A DNA stretch of 64,000 nucleotides from an uncultured Saprospiraceae bacterium (GCA_937980645.1 CALJPQ010000021.1:1-64000); one strand, 5' to 3'; positions 25,411 through 35,529 are shown, counted from the stretch's first letter. Made by a program: numbers and translations. The notes: generated by a model from the sequence alone, not told the origin.

Positions 25411-28400
25411 ATGCTAACACGCCTACTTTCTGTTTTGCTGGTGTATCTGATGGTGCAAGAGCTGATGCTGGCTCAGCTGCCTCGCAACGGTTTTGAGGGC
25501 ACGGCCAGCGACACATGGAATTTTACCGTTTTTCCGGCGCGCTATAATGTGCCTGCCGAAGATGACATTTGGACGGACACGGCAGCCGTGTCGGTCATGG
25601 CACCCTTTGCGGGCGACCGCTTCTGGTTCATGCGCGATTTGGAGAATCCCAATGGTGGTGGTGCATTCTTCCACACCCTCACCTTTGAGCCAATAGCGCT
25701 GGCGGGGCTGAATGCCTCCGCTGTGTCTTTTGCCTGGAATGCCTTTGGGTATGAACCTTCCGACAGCATCGGCTACATTATTGCCTTCGATAACGACACT
25801 ACCTGGAACATGGCGAACTACGTTGACTTAAACCGCAATACGGAAGGGTGGCGAGTGGTACAGTATCCCATTCCAGCCGGTGCACAGTATGTGCGTTTGC
25901 GTCTGATGGCCAAGCAAAATGGCAATGGTGACTATGCCGGTTTTGATGAGGTCGTCCTAGAGAAGGCTCTTCCGCCGGCTGTTATTGAGTTTGGGCGAGC
26001 ACTGACGCATGTAGAGGAAAGTGCCGGAGTGGTTACCATTCCGTTTAAGGTTTCTAACCTCAATGCTAATCTGTCCAAGGTAAAGGTGAGCGTGTCGGCG
26101 TTTTCGACTGCTGTGGCTGGGGTAGACTATGACTATGCGGAGACGGTCTTCACGTTTTCAGAGGGTGGCAACAACCCTACAGAGTTTCAAATCACTGTAC
26201 TCGACGACAACCTTTTGGATGCTGGCCGTTATCTGGTGCTCACTTTAAGCGACTTTGAAAATGCCGTGGCGGGTGTGGTCGCTCAGCATATTGTGCTGAT
26301 CAACGATAACGACATCAAAGGGCCAGCGCCAGTAATCGGTGGTCCTATTCAGATGAAACACATAGGGAGCTTTGCGGGTAGCCCTAATGGCGGTTCGGCA
26401 GAGATTTCAGCGTACGACAAAGACTCGAAGCGCCTCTTTGTAACGAACATCACCCGAAACACGCTGGATATTGTGAATTTTTCCAATCCAGCGGCAGCAA
26501 CGCCCATTAAGAGCGTAAATATGACCCCTTTTGGCGGCGGCATCAATTCGGTAGCGGTACGCGATGGCATCGTGGCTTGTGCCGTAGAGGCGACGCCCGC
26601 CACGAATAACGGCAAGGTAGTATTCCTGAATACTGACGGTGATTTCATCAATGAGGTTACGGTGGGTGCTTTACCCGATATGGTGATCTTTTCGCCCGAC
26701 GGTACGAAAGTACTTACGGCCAATGAGGGAGAGCCCAGCAACGATTACACGGTGGACCCTCTCGGCTCGGTGAGCATCATTGACATGACACCGGGCGTGG
26801 CCCAGCTGACTCAGGCCAATGTAACCACGCTCACCTTCGAAGATTTCGATGCTCAACAAAGCGACCTGGTCGCGCAGGGGTTGCGCGTCTTTGGTCCGGG
26901 GGCACGCCTTAGCCAGGACCTGGAGCCAGAGGCCGTCTCCGTCACGCCGGACAATACGACGGCTATCGTTACGCTACAGGAGGCTAACGCACTGGCTATT
27001 GTGGACCTTGTAAACCTAAAAATCACCGAAATAAGACCTTTGGGCACAAAAGACCACAGCCTTTTGCGCAATGCTTTAGATGCCTCCAATACACCGCCGC
27101 GTATTTTCATGGCCAACTGGCCAGTGAAGGGTTTCTATTTGCCTGATGATGTAGCCACTATTACCATCGGTGGCGTTACCTATGCTATCACAGCCAACGA
27201 GGGCGATACGCGCGCTTACGCTGGCTACGATGAAGAAGCGCGTGTCAACGCATTGCCCCTCGATCCGATCGCTTTCCCAAATGCCGCCATTTTGAAAAAC
27301 GACAACTTGCTGGGTCGCCTGCTCGTTACGCGCGCCAATGGCGATACCGATAGTGATGGCGACTATGATGAGCTTTACAGCATTGGCGCCCGCTCATTCG
27401 CTATTTGGAATATAGCCACTGGCCAATTGGTCTGGGATAGCGGTGATGAAATGGAGCGCATCACCGCCGAAGACTCCACATGGGGGCCGTTCTTTAACAG
27501 CAGCCATGGGAATACGCCCGGTTTCAAAAACCGCAGCGACGATAAAGGTCCTGAGCCTGAAGGCGTTGCCGTAGCCGAAATTGACGGGCGCTATTACGCA
27601 TTTGTTTCGTTGGAACGCATTGGCGGCGTATTGCTGTATGACATCACCGACCCGGCGAACCCGTTCTTCATTCAGTACCTCAACACGCGTCGCCCTACCG
27701 GAGGCGGCGACCGAGGGCCAGAGGGCATCCTTTACATTCCGCACACCGACAGCCCCGACGGCCGAAACCTCATCGTGTTGTCCAATGAAGTAAGCGGTAC
27801 GCTGACAGTCATCGAACTGCAGCTCCAATGCCCCATTGATCTGGGCGACGATCGCGCTATCTGCGAAGGCGATGCCACGGAACTCGAAGCGCCTGAGGGT
27901 TTCGAAATCTATCAGTGGTCGAACGGCGGCACGTCTTCTAGCATTACGGTTAACCAGGCGGGCATTTACTTCGTAGAGGCCAAAACCCGCGGCGGCTGCG
28001 TAGCGCGCGATACCGTTGAAATCACCGTACTGGAAAAGCCTGTAATCAATCTGGGCGAAGATAAAAAGGCTTGCCAGGGCGAAACAGTTACCTTGAGTGC
28101 TGGAGCAGGTTTCGCAGCCTACACCTGGAATGACGGTCAGACTACATCGGCTATCGTGGTTACTGCGAGCGGTACATATACTGTTACGGTTACGAACTCG
28201 GCCAGCTGCACTGCCACCGACTCCGTAATCGTTACATTCTTCGATTTGCCGGTAGTGAGTTTGGGTCCAGATACAACGGTGCTCGATTCTATACTCTTAG
28301 AAGCTCCTATCGGGGTAGACTATTCCTATCTGTGGAACACAGGCGCTACAAGCCGCACCTTGTGGGTAAAAGCCTCAGGCACATACACGGTTACCGTAAC

Positions 28401-28728
28401 CGATGCTAATGGCTGCTCCGCAACTGACGAAATCAAAGTAACCATCAAAAGCAGCCACAATCGCGACCTGACGCTACAAGGCGAATGGCGCCTCTTCCCC
28501 AACCCCGCATCGGAATGGCTGAGGGTGCAGCTGTCGGGTTTTGAAGCAGGGCACTACTCACTTGTGCTCACAGATGCCATCGGACGTATCGTGTGGGTGC
28601 GTCCTCTGTTACTGGAGCAAATTCCTGCTGAGATGGCTATAGACATCAACGATCTGCCGTCCGGCATGTACTCCTTGCAGCTCACTAACGGCTACGGACG
28701 CACAGCACTAAAGTTCGTCCGAATGTAA
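25411..28728 (+). CDS. T9SS-exported choice-of-anchor-I surface protein with Calx-beta and Ig-like domains
   Basis: A protein of 1105 residues with a signal peptide (MLTRLLSVLLVYLMVQELMLAQ). Domains in order: a beta-sandwich DUF4465-like or carbohydrate-binding-like region (about 25-190); a Calx-beta domain (about 195-300, ending HIVLINDND); a seven-bladed-propeller-type choice-of-anchor I domain (about 310-810), with VIFSPDGTKVLTANEGEPSND and EPEGVAVAEIDGRYYAFVSLE; three short Ig/PKD-like repeats, each starting with LG(E/D)D or similar and holding a YxWxxG core; and a C-terminal type A sorting domain (WRLFPNPASEWLRVQL to LKFVRM). The sorting domain makes it a cargo of the T9SS encoded downstream. 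It is monocistronic, with a strong terminator after it. Confidence 0.9.
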   Translation: MLTRLLSVLLVYLMVQELMLAQLPRNGFEGTASDTWNFTVFPARYNVPAEDDIWTDTAAVSVMAPFAGDRFWFMRDLENPNGGGAFFHTLTFEPIALAGLNASAVSFAWNAFGYEPSDSIGYIIAFDNDTTWNMANYVDLNRNTEGWRVVQYPIPAGAQYVRLRLMAKQNGNGDYAGFDEVVLEKALPPAVIEFGRALTHVEESAGVVTIPFKVSNLNANLSKVKVSVSAFSTAVAGVDYDYAETVFTFSEGGNNPTEFQITVLDDNLLDAGRYLVLTLSDFENAVAGVVAQHIVLINDNDIKGPAPVIGGPIQMKHIGSFAGSPNGGSAEISAYDKDSKRLFVTNITRNTLDIVNFSNPAAATPIKSVNMTPFGGGINSVAVRDGIVACAVEATPATNNGKVVFLNTDGDFINEVTVGALPDMVIFSPDGTKVLTANEGEPSNDYTVDPLGSVSIIDMTPGVAQLTQANVTTLTFEDFDAQQSDLVAQGLRVFGPGARLSQDLEPEAVSVTPDNTTAIVTLQEANALAIVDLVNLKITEIRPLGTKDHSLLRNALDASNTPPRIFMANWPVKGFYLPDDVATITIGGVTYAITANEGDTRAYAGYDEEARVNALPLDPIAFPNAAILKNDNLLGRLLVTRANGDTDSDGDYDELYSIGARSFAIWNIATGQLVWDSGDEMERITAEDSTWGPFFNSSHGNTPGFKNRSDDKGPEPEGVAVAEIDGRYYAFVSLERIGGVLLYDITDPANPFFIQYLNTRRPTGGGDRGPEGILYIPHTDSPDGRNLIVLSNEVSGTLTVIELQLQCPIDLGDDRAICEGDATELEAPEGFEIYQWSNGGTSSSITVNQAGIYFVEAKTRGGCVARDTVEITVLEKPVINLGEDKKACQGETVTLSAGAGFAAYTWNDGQTTSAIVVTASGTYTVTVTNSASCTATDSVIVTFFDLPVVSLGPDTTVLDSILLEAPIGVDYSYLWNTGATSRTLWVKASGTYTVTVTDANGCSATDEIKVTIKSSHNRDLTLQGEWRLFPNPASEWLRVQLSGFEAGHYSLVLTDAIGRIVWVRPLLLEQIPAEMAIDINDLPSGMYSLQLTNGYGRTALKFVRM

Positions 28729-28747
28729 ATCGTTGATTTTCCTCCTT

Positions 28748-28785
28748 ACATCGGGCGATGGTTAGACGGGACCATCGCCCGATGT
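28748..28785 (+). terminator. Strong hairpin terminator after the T9SS cargo gene
   Basis: A perfect 15-bp stem (28748-28762 with 28771-28785) with an 8-nt loop follows the stop by 19 bp. The stem begins ACATCGGGCGATGGT. A short GTTTTG follows, so the T tract is modest, but stem stability is high. Confidence 0.8.
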
Positions 28786-29066
28786 GTTTTGTGAAGGAAA
28801 CGAATCGAGTTTTGAAATGCACCCTCCCTAAAAAAGCCCTCACTTGCCTCAGCAGACGAAAGCGCTAACCGCCTCAGTTTACTTGAGGGTGGGGAAGTCT
28901 GCAGTTTGGCACCAAAATAGGAAAACTGCAAACAAAAATATTGTTGGCACATCTCACTTTCGCACACGGAAAAAGTCAGTAAGGGAGCGAGTCCGCAATA
29001 AAAACATATTGAAAATCTCTTGCGGTTTTTTCAGCATTTATAACAAAACCGGCGTGAGCTATTCTA
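28786..29066. other. AT-rich intergenic stretch, nothing recognised
   Basis: Convergent-gene gap of 281 bp. The composition resembles decayed insertion-sequence DNA. Short frames on both strands (28746-28967 minus, 28844-29080 plus) have no motif, and no inverted-repeat end was found. Confidence 0.4.
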
Positions 29067-29261
29067 CTAAAGCTGTTTGAGTAAGAGAGCTGCTGCGATT
29101 AAAATGCCCACAACCCAAACGACTCGGAAATAATTGTTTCGCATTTTTCGGATACGCACCGGGTTGCCATTGTCGTCGTAGTCAATGCGGATTTCATCGT
29201 CTTCGCCCAGGTTTTCAAGATTGACGAAGAAGGGCAGGCGGTCAAATGGAGACGTTTTCAT
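29067..29261 (-). CDS. Small single-span membrane protein
   Basis: A protein of 64 residues from the Met at 29261 (MKTSPFDRLPFFVNLENLG); an upstream Met at 29339 is also in frame. An acidic soluble part containing DDEIRIDYDDNGNPVRIRKM is followed by a C-terminal membrane span (VVWVVGILIAAALLL). This is the orientation of a tail-anchored or N-in protein. No family was recognised. It lies 199 bp downstream of the subtilisin gene on the same strand. Confidence 0.5.
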   Translation of the reverse strand: MKTSPFDRLPFFVNLENLGEDDEIRIDYDDNGNPVRIRKMRNNYFRVVWVVGILIAAALLLKQL

Positions 29262-29460
29262 AGCAACTGTTTGATATGGAACGAATGTGTTTGCGTTCGT
29301 TTGCTCAAATAACAGCTGCTCTGCCTGCAGTAGTTTCATCCGCAGGAACAGGATTGCGTCAAGGCAGCGGCATGCGAAAGAAAAGCCCTGATCCTTAACG
29401 CCTTAGTAGTAAAAACAAAATCTTTTTGTCTTCGTGGCGAGGCCGGGTAGTGCGGCGCTC

Positions 29461-31500
29461 CTATGCCTTTTTGGGCATCAGCCACACCTGGAGGGCCTCT
29501 ACGGAGCGGCCCGTAGGGGCATTGGTGCCGGCCCAGGCGCCGTTTTTGGCCTGGACGGGGGTCTTTCGGCCCTGCAGTCGCACGGCGTAGTGGAGGTCGT
29601 ACTGTTGGGCAGCCGGGCCTTCCAGCCACAGGGCTATGCCCAACAGGCGGCGGCTGACGGAGGTTTCGCCCACGTATTCGCCTTCGCGGGTGTTTTCGCG
29701 GATGCCGACGGAAGAGCCGTTGACGCGGTATCGGAGTCGCGAGCCGGCAGGCGCGCCGCGGAGTTGCAGGCGCAGCCCCAGCAGGCGGCGTGGTGGTGTG
29801 AACGTGCCGCCGACTAAGACACCAGAGAGGAACGGCACTTCGCCGCCCGTGTGGAAGCGCGCGGTGCCCTCAACGCGGACACCCGTAACCGGGTGGGTGA
29901 TGGCTGCCGCCTTTCGGGCATTTTCGACAGCCAGACCGGCATTGATGCGGCCGTAGCCGTAGTAGATGCTGTGTCCTTTGGCGTCGTATTCGCCACCGGC
30001 TTCGTCAATGCGGGTGCAGGAGCGGCGGATGATGTCTTTCACCTCCGCGGGCGTCAGCTGTGGGTTGACGGCCAGCATAAGGGCCACGACGCCGGCCATG
30101 CCCGGGCAGGCAGCAGAGGTGCCACCGAAGGAATTGACGTAGCCATCGGGGGTGTAGCCGGCGGGGCCTTGGCGGTCGGTGGTACGCAAACCTTCGGTGA
30201 GCGGAGCAGGGTGCTGGAAGGCACGCCAGCCATAGTCGGCGCTGGGGAAGCAGACCCACAGGCATTTGCCGAAGTCGCTATACACAGCGCGCTTACCTGT
30301 GTCATTGCAAGCGCCTACGGTGATGACGGGCGGGAAGCTGACATAGCCGTCGTTGTCGGCCGACTCGTTACCGTTGCCGGCGGCAAAGAGGATGACGCAG
30401 CCTTTGCCGTTACGACCTTTGGTCAGGGCATACTCCATAGCCAGACGCGTGCTGTCGGGCAGCGGCGTTACGCGATTGTGAAGTGGGTCCATAGGGTTCC
30501 ACCAGTCGCCGTCAGTGGGCCCCCAGGAGCAGGAGATGACATCAGCGCCGTGGTCGGCGGCCCAGACGAAGGCGTTGGCTTCGGCCATGCTGCCCAAGCC
30601 ACTGCGCAGGCGTATGGGCATGATGTTGGCCTCGGGCGCCGAGCCACTGGCACCGTTGGGCAGGCCGGAGGCACAGGCCACGCCGGCACAGGCGGTGCCG
30701 TGGTTATCGTCGGGCAGTTTGGGCGATGGGTCGCTGCTGTTGAGCGTGGCATCGTAGGGGTGTACAATGCGGCCCGCAAATTCGGGGTGCGAGGTGTCCA
30801 GCCCGTCGTCAACGATAGCGATAGTGATACTTCGGCCACGCGTGTGTCGCCAGGCGCCTTCGATATTGACGTGCTGGTTGATCAGGTTGCCGTTGACGCT
30901 CGTCTGGATGAGATGCCACTGCAGCGGGTGCGCGCCTTTAAAGCGCCGCTCTTGCACCAATTCGGGGTGGCAGTACTCCACTTCCTTCTCGGCCAGGAGC
31001 TGTTCGGCGATTTCAAACACTTTTGTCCCCGTACCCTCCGACGCCTGTACGAAATAAGCATTAGGGGCAAAAGGCAGCTGGCTTTTGACGGTTAGCTGAT
31101 ATTTGTCTAGAATGGCCTGGCAGGTTTCGGGCGGCACGTTGTCGTAGAATTTGACGAAGAAGTTTTCGGTGTACAGCACCACGCTGCCACTTTCGACGTC
31201 CTGGAATACACGCCCGGCGAAGCGGATGTTCTCATCTTGTTTGAGTGCGGCGCGGGCTTCGTCGCGTTTCGCCGTGGGGTCATCGTCGGCGGCGCTGACG
31301 CGGCGCACGCTGACGCCGGCCTCCGGGAAGGAAGCAACCTCCTGGGTCTGGTCGAGCACCTCGCGGCTTTCGCGCTTCAGAGCAGCCTCTTCTAGCTGGC
31401 GGTTGCCTTTGGTGCGCACCACGAGCAGGTCAGGGCTTTCTTCGAGCTGGAGGATCTGGCCTTTTTTGCCCTTTTTGCCTCCGAATCGGACTTTATACAT
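29461..31500 (-). CDS. S8 subtilisin-family serine peptidase
   Basis: A protein of 679 residues. The catalytic triad is complete: D231 in IAIVDDGLD, H267 in DDNHGTACAG and S462 in FGGTSAACPG, with oxyanion N376 in FAAGNGNE. The first 200 residues are a long pro-region; residues about 110-185 resemble the inhibitor-like prodomain (FFVKFYDNVPPE). After the catalytic domain an extra C-terminal region of about 120 residues contains two similar beta-type repeats (RRLLGLRLQLRG and RRLLGIALWLEG). No signal peptide is visible at the N-terminus, which starts MYKVRFGGKKGKKGQ, so location and export route are uncertain. It has no operon partner. Confidence 0.9.
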   Translation of the reverse strand: MYKVRFGGKKGKKGQILQLEESPDLLVVRTKGNRQLEEAALKRESREVLDQTQEVASFPEAGVSVRRVSAADDDPTAKRDEARAALKQDENIRFAGRVFQDVESGSVVLYTENFFVKFYDNVPPETCQAILDKYQLTVKSQLPFAPNAYFVQASEGTGTKVFEIAEQLLAEKEVEYCHPELVQERRFKGAHPLQWHLIQTSVNGNLINQHVNIEGAWRHTRGRSITIAIVDDGLDTSHPEFAGRIVHPYDATLNSSDPSPKLPDDNHGTACAGVACASGLPNGASGSAPEANIMPIRLRSGLGSMAEANAFVWAADHGADVISCSWGPTDGDWWNPMDPLHNRVTPLPDSTRLAMEYALTKGRNGKGCVILFAAGNGNESADNDGYVSFPPVITVGACNDTGKRAVYSDFGKCLWVCFPSADYGWRAFQHPAPLTEGLRTTDRQGPAGYTPDGYVNSFGGTSAACPGMAGVVALMLAVNPQLTPAEVKDIIRRSCTRIDEAGGEYDAKGHSIYYGYGRINAGLAVENARKAAAITHPVTGVRVEGTARFHTGGEVPFLSGVLVGGTFTPPRRLLGLRLQLRGAPAGSRLRYRVNGSSVGIRENTREGEYVGETSVSRRLLGIALWLEGPAAQQYDLHYAVRLQGRKTPVQAKNGAWAGTNAPTGRSVEALQVWLMPKKA

Positions 31501-31593
31501 GGGAAGTAAAAAATGAAAGATGAGCGATGAAAAACGAGTGAAGCAGGTCAGACGTGCTTGAGGAAGCGTAGCAAATGTAATACGTCCCGGCCA

Positions 31594-32508
31594 TTACGGC
31601 GAAGTCGGCTGAACGACTTGGGGCGCAGCCGCCTGTGTGCGTTTCATCTTCCAGCGTCGGTGTGTCCAGAGCCAATCTTCGGGCTTTTGGCGGATGACGC
31701 TTTCCAATTTTTGGGCAAAAGCCTGCGTGATTTCGGTTTCGTTGGCCTGCTCAGGTGCATCGTTGAGGTCGGCGAAATACACCTCATAAAATCCGCGGCG
31801 TTTGCGTTCGACGTAAAAGAAGACAACCGGAAAGTGCATTCGACGGGCTAGCACGTCCACGCCGGGCAAGGAAGCCGTATCTTGCCCTAAGAAGCGTACC
31901 CAATGAGCTCCCTTTCGGTTGGAGGGCGATTGGTCGGCCAGCAAAATGAACACGGCAGGGGCGTTTTGTGCTTTGCGCTGGCGCATGGCAGGGAAAGTTT
32001 CGTCCATGCTGACCATGATCATGCCCACGCGCCCGCGCGAGCGATTGACAAAAGCATCGGTATAACGGTTGGCGATGGGCTTATAAACCGTGATGGTATT
32101 GCCGTGGAAGAGCGGCGGCATGCTCACACCGGTGTATTCCCAGTTGGCGTAATGGCCGCCGCAGAGGATGACGCTTTTGCCCGCATCCAAATGGCGGTTG
32201 ACCACTTCCGGGTTGATGGGCCGGCTCCGGCGCTGGATTTCAGCCACAGGTAAGGTGTATGACTTCAGCGTTTCGAGCATGATGTCCGTCAGGTTGCGGT
32301 AAGCTCCGCGCACGATGGGCGCCAGCTGGTCAGGCGTTTTATCGGGAAAAGCGCGCTGCAGATTCTCCCATACAACGCGACGGCGATAGCCTACAACGCG
32401 CTGCAACAGGAAGGCCAGCAGGTCGGACAGACGATACAGCAGCCAGAAAGGCATCCAGCGGAAGAGCTCGACGGCTGCTCGCATGAGCCAGAAAGACAAC
32501 CGTTCCAT
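31594..32508 (-). CDS. LpxL/HtrB-type lipid A acyltransferase family protein
   Basis: An inner-membrane-associated acyltransferase of 304 residues. The catalytic HX4E motif is H119-YANW-E124 in CGGHYANWEY. Conserved VFILLADQSPSNRKGAHWVRFLG and a final DWLWTHRRWK are typical of the lauroyl/myristoyl acyltransferase family that adds secondary acyl chains to lipid A. An N-terminal amphipathic/membrane segment (WLLYRLSDLLAFLLQRVVGY) anchors it. It lies 18 bp downstream of porX on the same strand and is likely co-transcribed. In Bacteroidota T9SS the acyltransferase links to envelope LPS, to which cargo proteins are attached. Confidence 0.88.
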   Translation of the reverse strand: MERLSFWLMRAAVELFRWMPFWLLYRLSDLLAFLLQRVVGYRRRVVWENLQRAFPDKTPDQLAPIVRGAYRNLTDIMLETLKSYTLPVAEIQRRSRPINPEVVNRHLDAGKSVILCGGHYANWEYTGVSMPPLFHGNTITVYKPIANRYTDAFVNRSRGRVGMIMVSMDETFPAMRQRKAQNAPAVFILLADQSPSNRKGAHWVRFLGQDTASLPGVDVLARRMHFPVVFFYVERKRRGFYEVYFADLNDAPEQANETEITQAFAQKLESVIRQKPEDWLWTHRRWKMKRTQAAAPQVVQPTSP

Positions 32509-32526
32509 GCCAGGAAGAGATGAGGA

Positions 32527-34086
32527 TTACTTGCTGCGCATGCGCACGATGGGGCAAATCATTTCTTCTAAGCTGATGCCGCCGTGTTGGAAGGTGTTTT
32601 TATAGTAATTGAAAAAGTGGTTGTAGTTGTTCGGGTAGAGGAAGAAGTAGTCCTCTTTGGCAAAAATAAAGGTGCTACTGAGGTTGGGTCTTGGGAGGCC
32701 TGCTTGTTTTGGGTCTTTTACGGCCAGCACATCTTTGGCTTCGTACTGCAAGTTTCGGCCTACTTTATAGCGCAGGTTGGTGGTGGTTTCGCGATCGCCC
32801 ACAACACGAGAGGGCGATTGGACGCGGATGGTGCCGTGGTCGGTAGTTACAAATAGTTGCACATCGCGGCCCTCTAAGCGCTGAAGAGCCGTCCAGAGTG
32901 GGCTGTGGAGAAACCACGAGCGCGTCAGCGAGCGGTAGGCGCGCTCGTCGCCGGCCAGCTCTTTGAGCACTTCCATCTCGGTGCGGGCATGCGAGAGCAT
33001 GTCAATGAAATTATAGACGATGACCGTCAGGTCGTTGTTCAGGTAATTGAGCATGTTGTCTATCAAGTCTTTGCCCTGCCCCACGTTGGTGATCTTGACG
33101 TATTCCCATTTGATGCCTTTGCGGAAAACGCGCTCGACTTGTTTGCCCAGGAAGAAGTCCTCAAAGAGGTTTTTGCCGCCCTCGTCGGTGTCGTTCTTCC
33201 ATTTGTCCGGGAAGGCTGCCTCGATGTCGGCGGGCATCATGCCGGCGAAAATAGCATTGCGGCTGTACTGGGTGGCGGTGGGCAGAATGCTGTAAAAATA
33301 GCCTTCGTGTTCGGTGCGGAATAGTTCGTTAAGGAAAGGCTCGATGACCTTCCACTGGTCGTAGCGCAGGTTGTCGAGCAGCACCACGATGGTGGGTACA
33401 CCCTTGCCGACGTGGGGGAAAATGTGTTTGCGCATCATGGAATGCGACATGACCGGGCCGACCTCTTTGTTCTTATCCACCCAGTCGAAGTAGTTTTTGA
33501 CCACGTATTTGCTAAACTCGATATTGGCCTGTTGCTTTTGTTGGGCCAGGATGTCGCCCACCTCCGTCTGGTTAGCATCTAAGCGCAATTCCCAGTTGAT
33601 GATGCGCCGGTATACTTCGACCCATTCCTCGTGGTTCAGGCCGCCGACGATTTGCATGAACATCTGGCGGTAGTCTTGCTGGTAGTCCAAAGCGGTTTTT
33701 TCGCGAACTAAGCGCTTGTTGTCCAATATCTTTTTGAGGGTCAGTAATATCTGGTTCGGATTGACGGGCTTGATGAGGTAATCGGCGATTTGCGAGCCGA
33801 TGGCCTCTTCCATGACGTGCTCGGCTTCGTTTTTGGTGATCATGACCACCGGAACATGCGGGTTGATTTCCTTGATTTTAGGCAAGGTTTCCAGCCCCGT
33901 CAGGCCAGGCATGGACTCATCTAAGAAGACAACGTCTATTTCGTTACCTTTCTCTAAGTAGATTTCTACGGCGTCGTGGCCGTTAGTGGCCGTTTCCACT
34001 TCGTACCCTTTGCTCTGCAAGAACATCAGGTGCGGTTTGAGCATATCAATCTCATCGTCGGCCCAGAGAATTTTGACTTTTTCCAT
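32527..34086 (-). CDS. porX: PorX response regulator with PglZ domain
   Basis: A protein of 519 residues. The receiver domain (1-125) has the acidic pair D10/D11 (WADDE), phospho-acceptor D56 in VVFLDESMPG and K106 in YLIKPVNP. A helical linker follows, then a PglZ alkaline-phosphatase-superfamily domain with TIVVLLDNLRYDQW and VTTDHGTIRV. This architecture is that of PorX, the T9SS regulator that works with the PorY kinase and in Porphyromonas with the ECF factor SigP. A likely -7 box TACCTTCG (minus strand, 34116-34123) lies about 30 bp upstream. An ECF gene and gldKLMN lie within 7 kb. Confidence 0.95.
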   Translation of the reverse strand: MEKVKILWADDEIDMLKPHLMFLQSKGYEVETATNGHDAVEIYLEKGNEIDVVFLDESMPGLTGLETLPKIKEINPHVPVVMITKNEAEHVMEEAIGSQIADYLIKPVNPNQILLTLKKILDNKRLVREKTALDYQQDYRQMFMQIVGGLNHEEWVEVYRRIINWELRLDANQTEVGDILAQQKQQANIEFSKYVVKNYFDWVDKNKEVGPVMSHSMMRKHIFPHVGKGVPTIVVLLDNLRYDQWKVIEPFLNELFRTEHEGYFYSILPTATQYSRNAIFAGMMPADIEAAFPDKWKNDTDEGGKNLFEDFFLGKQVERVFRKGIKWEYVKITNVGQGKDLIDNMLNYLNNDLTVIVYNFIDMLSHARTEMEVLKELAGDERAYRSLTRSWFLHSPLWTALQRLEGRDVQLFVTTDHGTIRVQSPSRVVGDRETTTNLRYKVGRNLQYEAKDVLAVKDPKQAGLPRPNLSSTFIFAKEDYFFLYPNNYNHFFNYYKNTFQHGGISLEEMICPIVRMRSK

Positions 34087-34167
34087 AGGTGAAGTGGTAT
34101 CTTGTAGTAAGCGTGCGAAGGTAGCGCTATTGCGCGGTTATCTTTGCCAGAGGTAAGGTATCGCGTT

Positions 34168-35382
34168 ATGCAACGTAAGCGGAAGATATTCAACGACCCG
34201 GTGTACGGTTTCGTTTCCGTGCCCGAAGGTCTTTTGCTCGAGATTATTGATCACCCCTATTTCCAGCGATTGCGGCGCATTCGGCAGGTGGGTATGGCAC
34301 ATTATGTTTACCCGGGTGCGCTGCATACGCGCTTTCACCATGCGTTGGGTGCTTTGCATTTAATGCAGCAAGCCATCGAAGTGTTGCGCAGCAAGGGTGT
34401 CGAAATCACGGACGAAGAGGCCGAGGCTGTATGCGCTGCCATTTTGCTGCATGACGTGGGGCATGGCCCTTACTCGCATGCGCTCGAGCACAATTTGGTG
34501 GACGTCCATCATGAGGCGCTGTCGCTGATGTTTATGCAGGCGCTCGACCAGCAATTCAACGGGCGGCTGGCCTTAGCCATTCAGATCTTTACAGATCAGC
34601 ACCCGAAGCATTTTCTGCACCAGTTGGTCTCCGGGCAGCTTGACATGGACCGCATGGATTACCTCAACCGGGACAGTTTTTTCACGGGTGTTTCCGAAGG
34701 CGTCATTGGCTACGATCGTATCATCAAAATGCTTGCCGTACACGACGGCGAGCTGGTGGTGGAGGAAAAAGGCATTTACAGCATTGAGAAGTTCCTCATC
34801 GCGCGCCGACTGATGTACTGGCAGGTGTACTTGCACAAAACGAATGTCTCAGCTGAGCAAATGGTCGTGCATCTGCTGAGGCGCGCTCGCCAGCTGGCGC
34901 TTCGAGGCGCCGCCTTAGAGGCGTCGGAAGCGCTGCGCTGGTTTTTGTATCGCTCGCCTGATTCCCCCCCAGCACCCGACGAGCTCCTGCGCTACTTCGC
35001 TCGTTTAGACGATGTGGATGTGGCTGCTTCCATCAAAGCCTGGTGCTTCCACGACGACCCTATGCTCGCCCTCCTGGCCACGGGACTTATCGAACGGCGA
35101 CTGTTCCGGTTAGAGTGGCGAAGCGTACCCGTCGAGGCTGACTATATCGCCCAATTGCAAGAGGCTGCTCGCCAAGAATATGGCCAATGGGGGCCGCAAC
35201 TCATTTTCACCGGTGCCTCCAGCAACCGCGCTTACGACCCCTCCACGGAAAAAATCAACATCCTTTTTAAAAGTGGCCGCGTGTTATCCATAGACGAATG
35301 CTCGGATGTCCCGCTCTACACCCAAACAGTAACCAAGTACTTCGTTTGCTATCCCAAAAATATTCGCCCGGCTACCACCTGA
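34168..35382 (+). CDS. HD-domain phosphohydrolase (dGTPase-like)
   Basis: A protein of 404 residues from the ATG at 34168; an upstream TTG at 34144 overlaps the -7 box TATCTTTG (34139-34146) and is rejected. It is a metal-dependent HD hydrolase: RLRRIRQVGMAHYVYPGALHTRFHH supplies the first histidines, H95-D96 in AILLHDVGHGPYSHALEH is the HD pair, and QLDMDRMDYLNRD gives the final aspartate. The SAMHD1-like order of motifs suggests a dNTP triphosphohydrolase or related nucleotidase. It is divergent from porX with a 81-bp shared promoter region. Confidence 0.88.
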   Translation: MQRKRKIFNDPVYGFVSVPEGLLLEIIDHPYFQRLRRIRQVGMAHYVYPGALHTRFHHALGALHLMQQAIEVLRSKGVEITDEEAEAVCAAILLHDVGHGPYSHALEHNLVDVHHEALSLMFMQALDQQFNGRLALAIQIFTDQHPKHFLHQLVSGQLDMDRMDYLNRDSFFTGVSEGVIGYDRIIKMLAVHDGELVVEEKGIYSIEKFLIARRLMYWQVYLHKTNVSAEQMVVHLLRRARQLALRGAALEASEALRWFLYRSPDSPPAPDELLRYFARLDDVDVAASIKAWCFHDDPMLALLATGLIERRLFRLEWRSVPVEADYIAQLQEAARQEYGQWGPQLIFTGASSNRAYDPSTEKINILFKSGRVLSIDECSDVPLYTQTVTKYFVCYPKNIRPATT

Positions 35383-35529
35383 CCTATTTTTCATTTTTTT
35401 TTGAAAAATATCAAAAGAGTAGATTCTGTCCAAACTATACAAAAACTTGACAATCAATTACTTAAAATATAATTGCTTCCAAAACATACAAATTTGCTAA
35501 TTCTTGACATTTAAAATGTTCAATTGGTA

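Noticed and set aside
28844..29080. 78-codon frame after the T9SS cargo gene
   Set aside because: No motif; lies in AT-rich DNA that resembles decayed insertion-sequence material.
29851..31095. 414-codon plus-strand frame opposite the subtilisin gene
   Set aside because: Antisense shadow; the minus-strand frame carries the full subtilisin catalytic triad.
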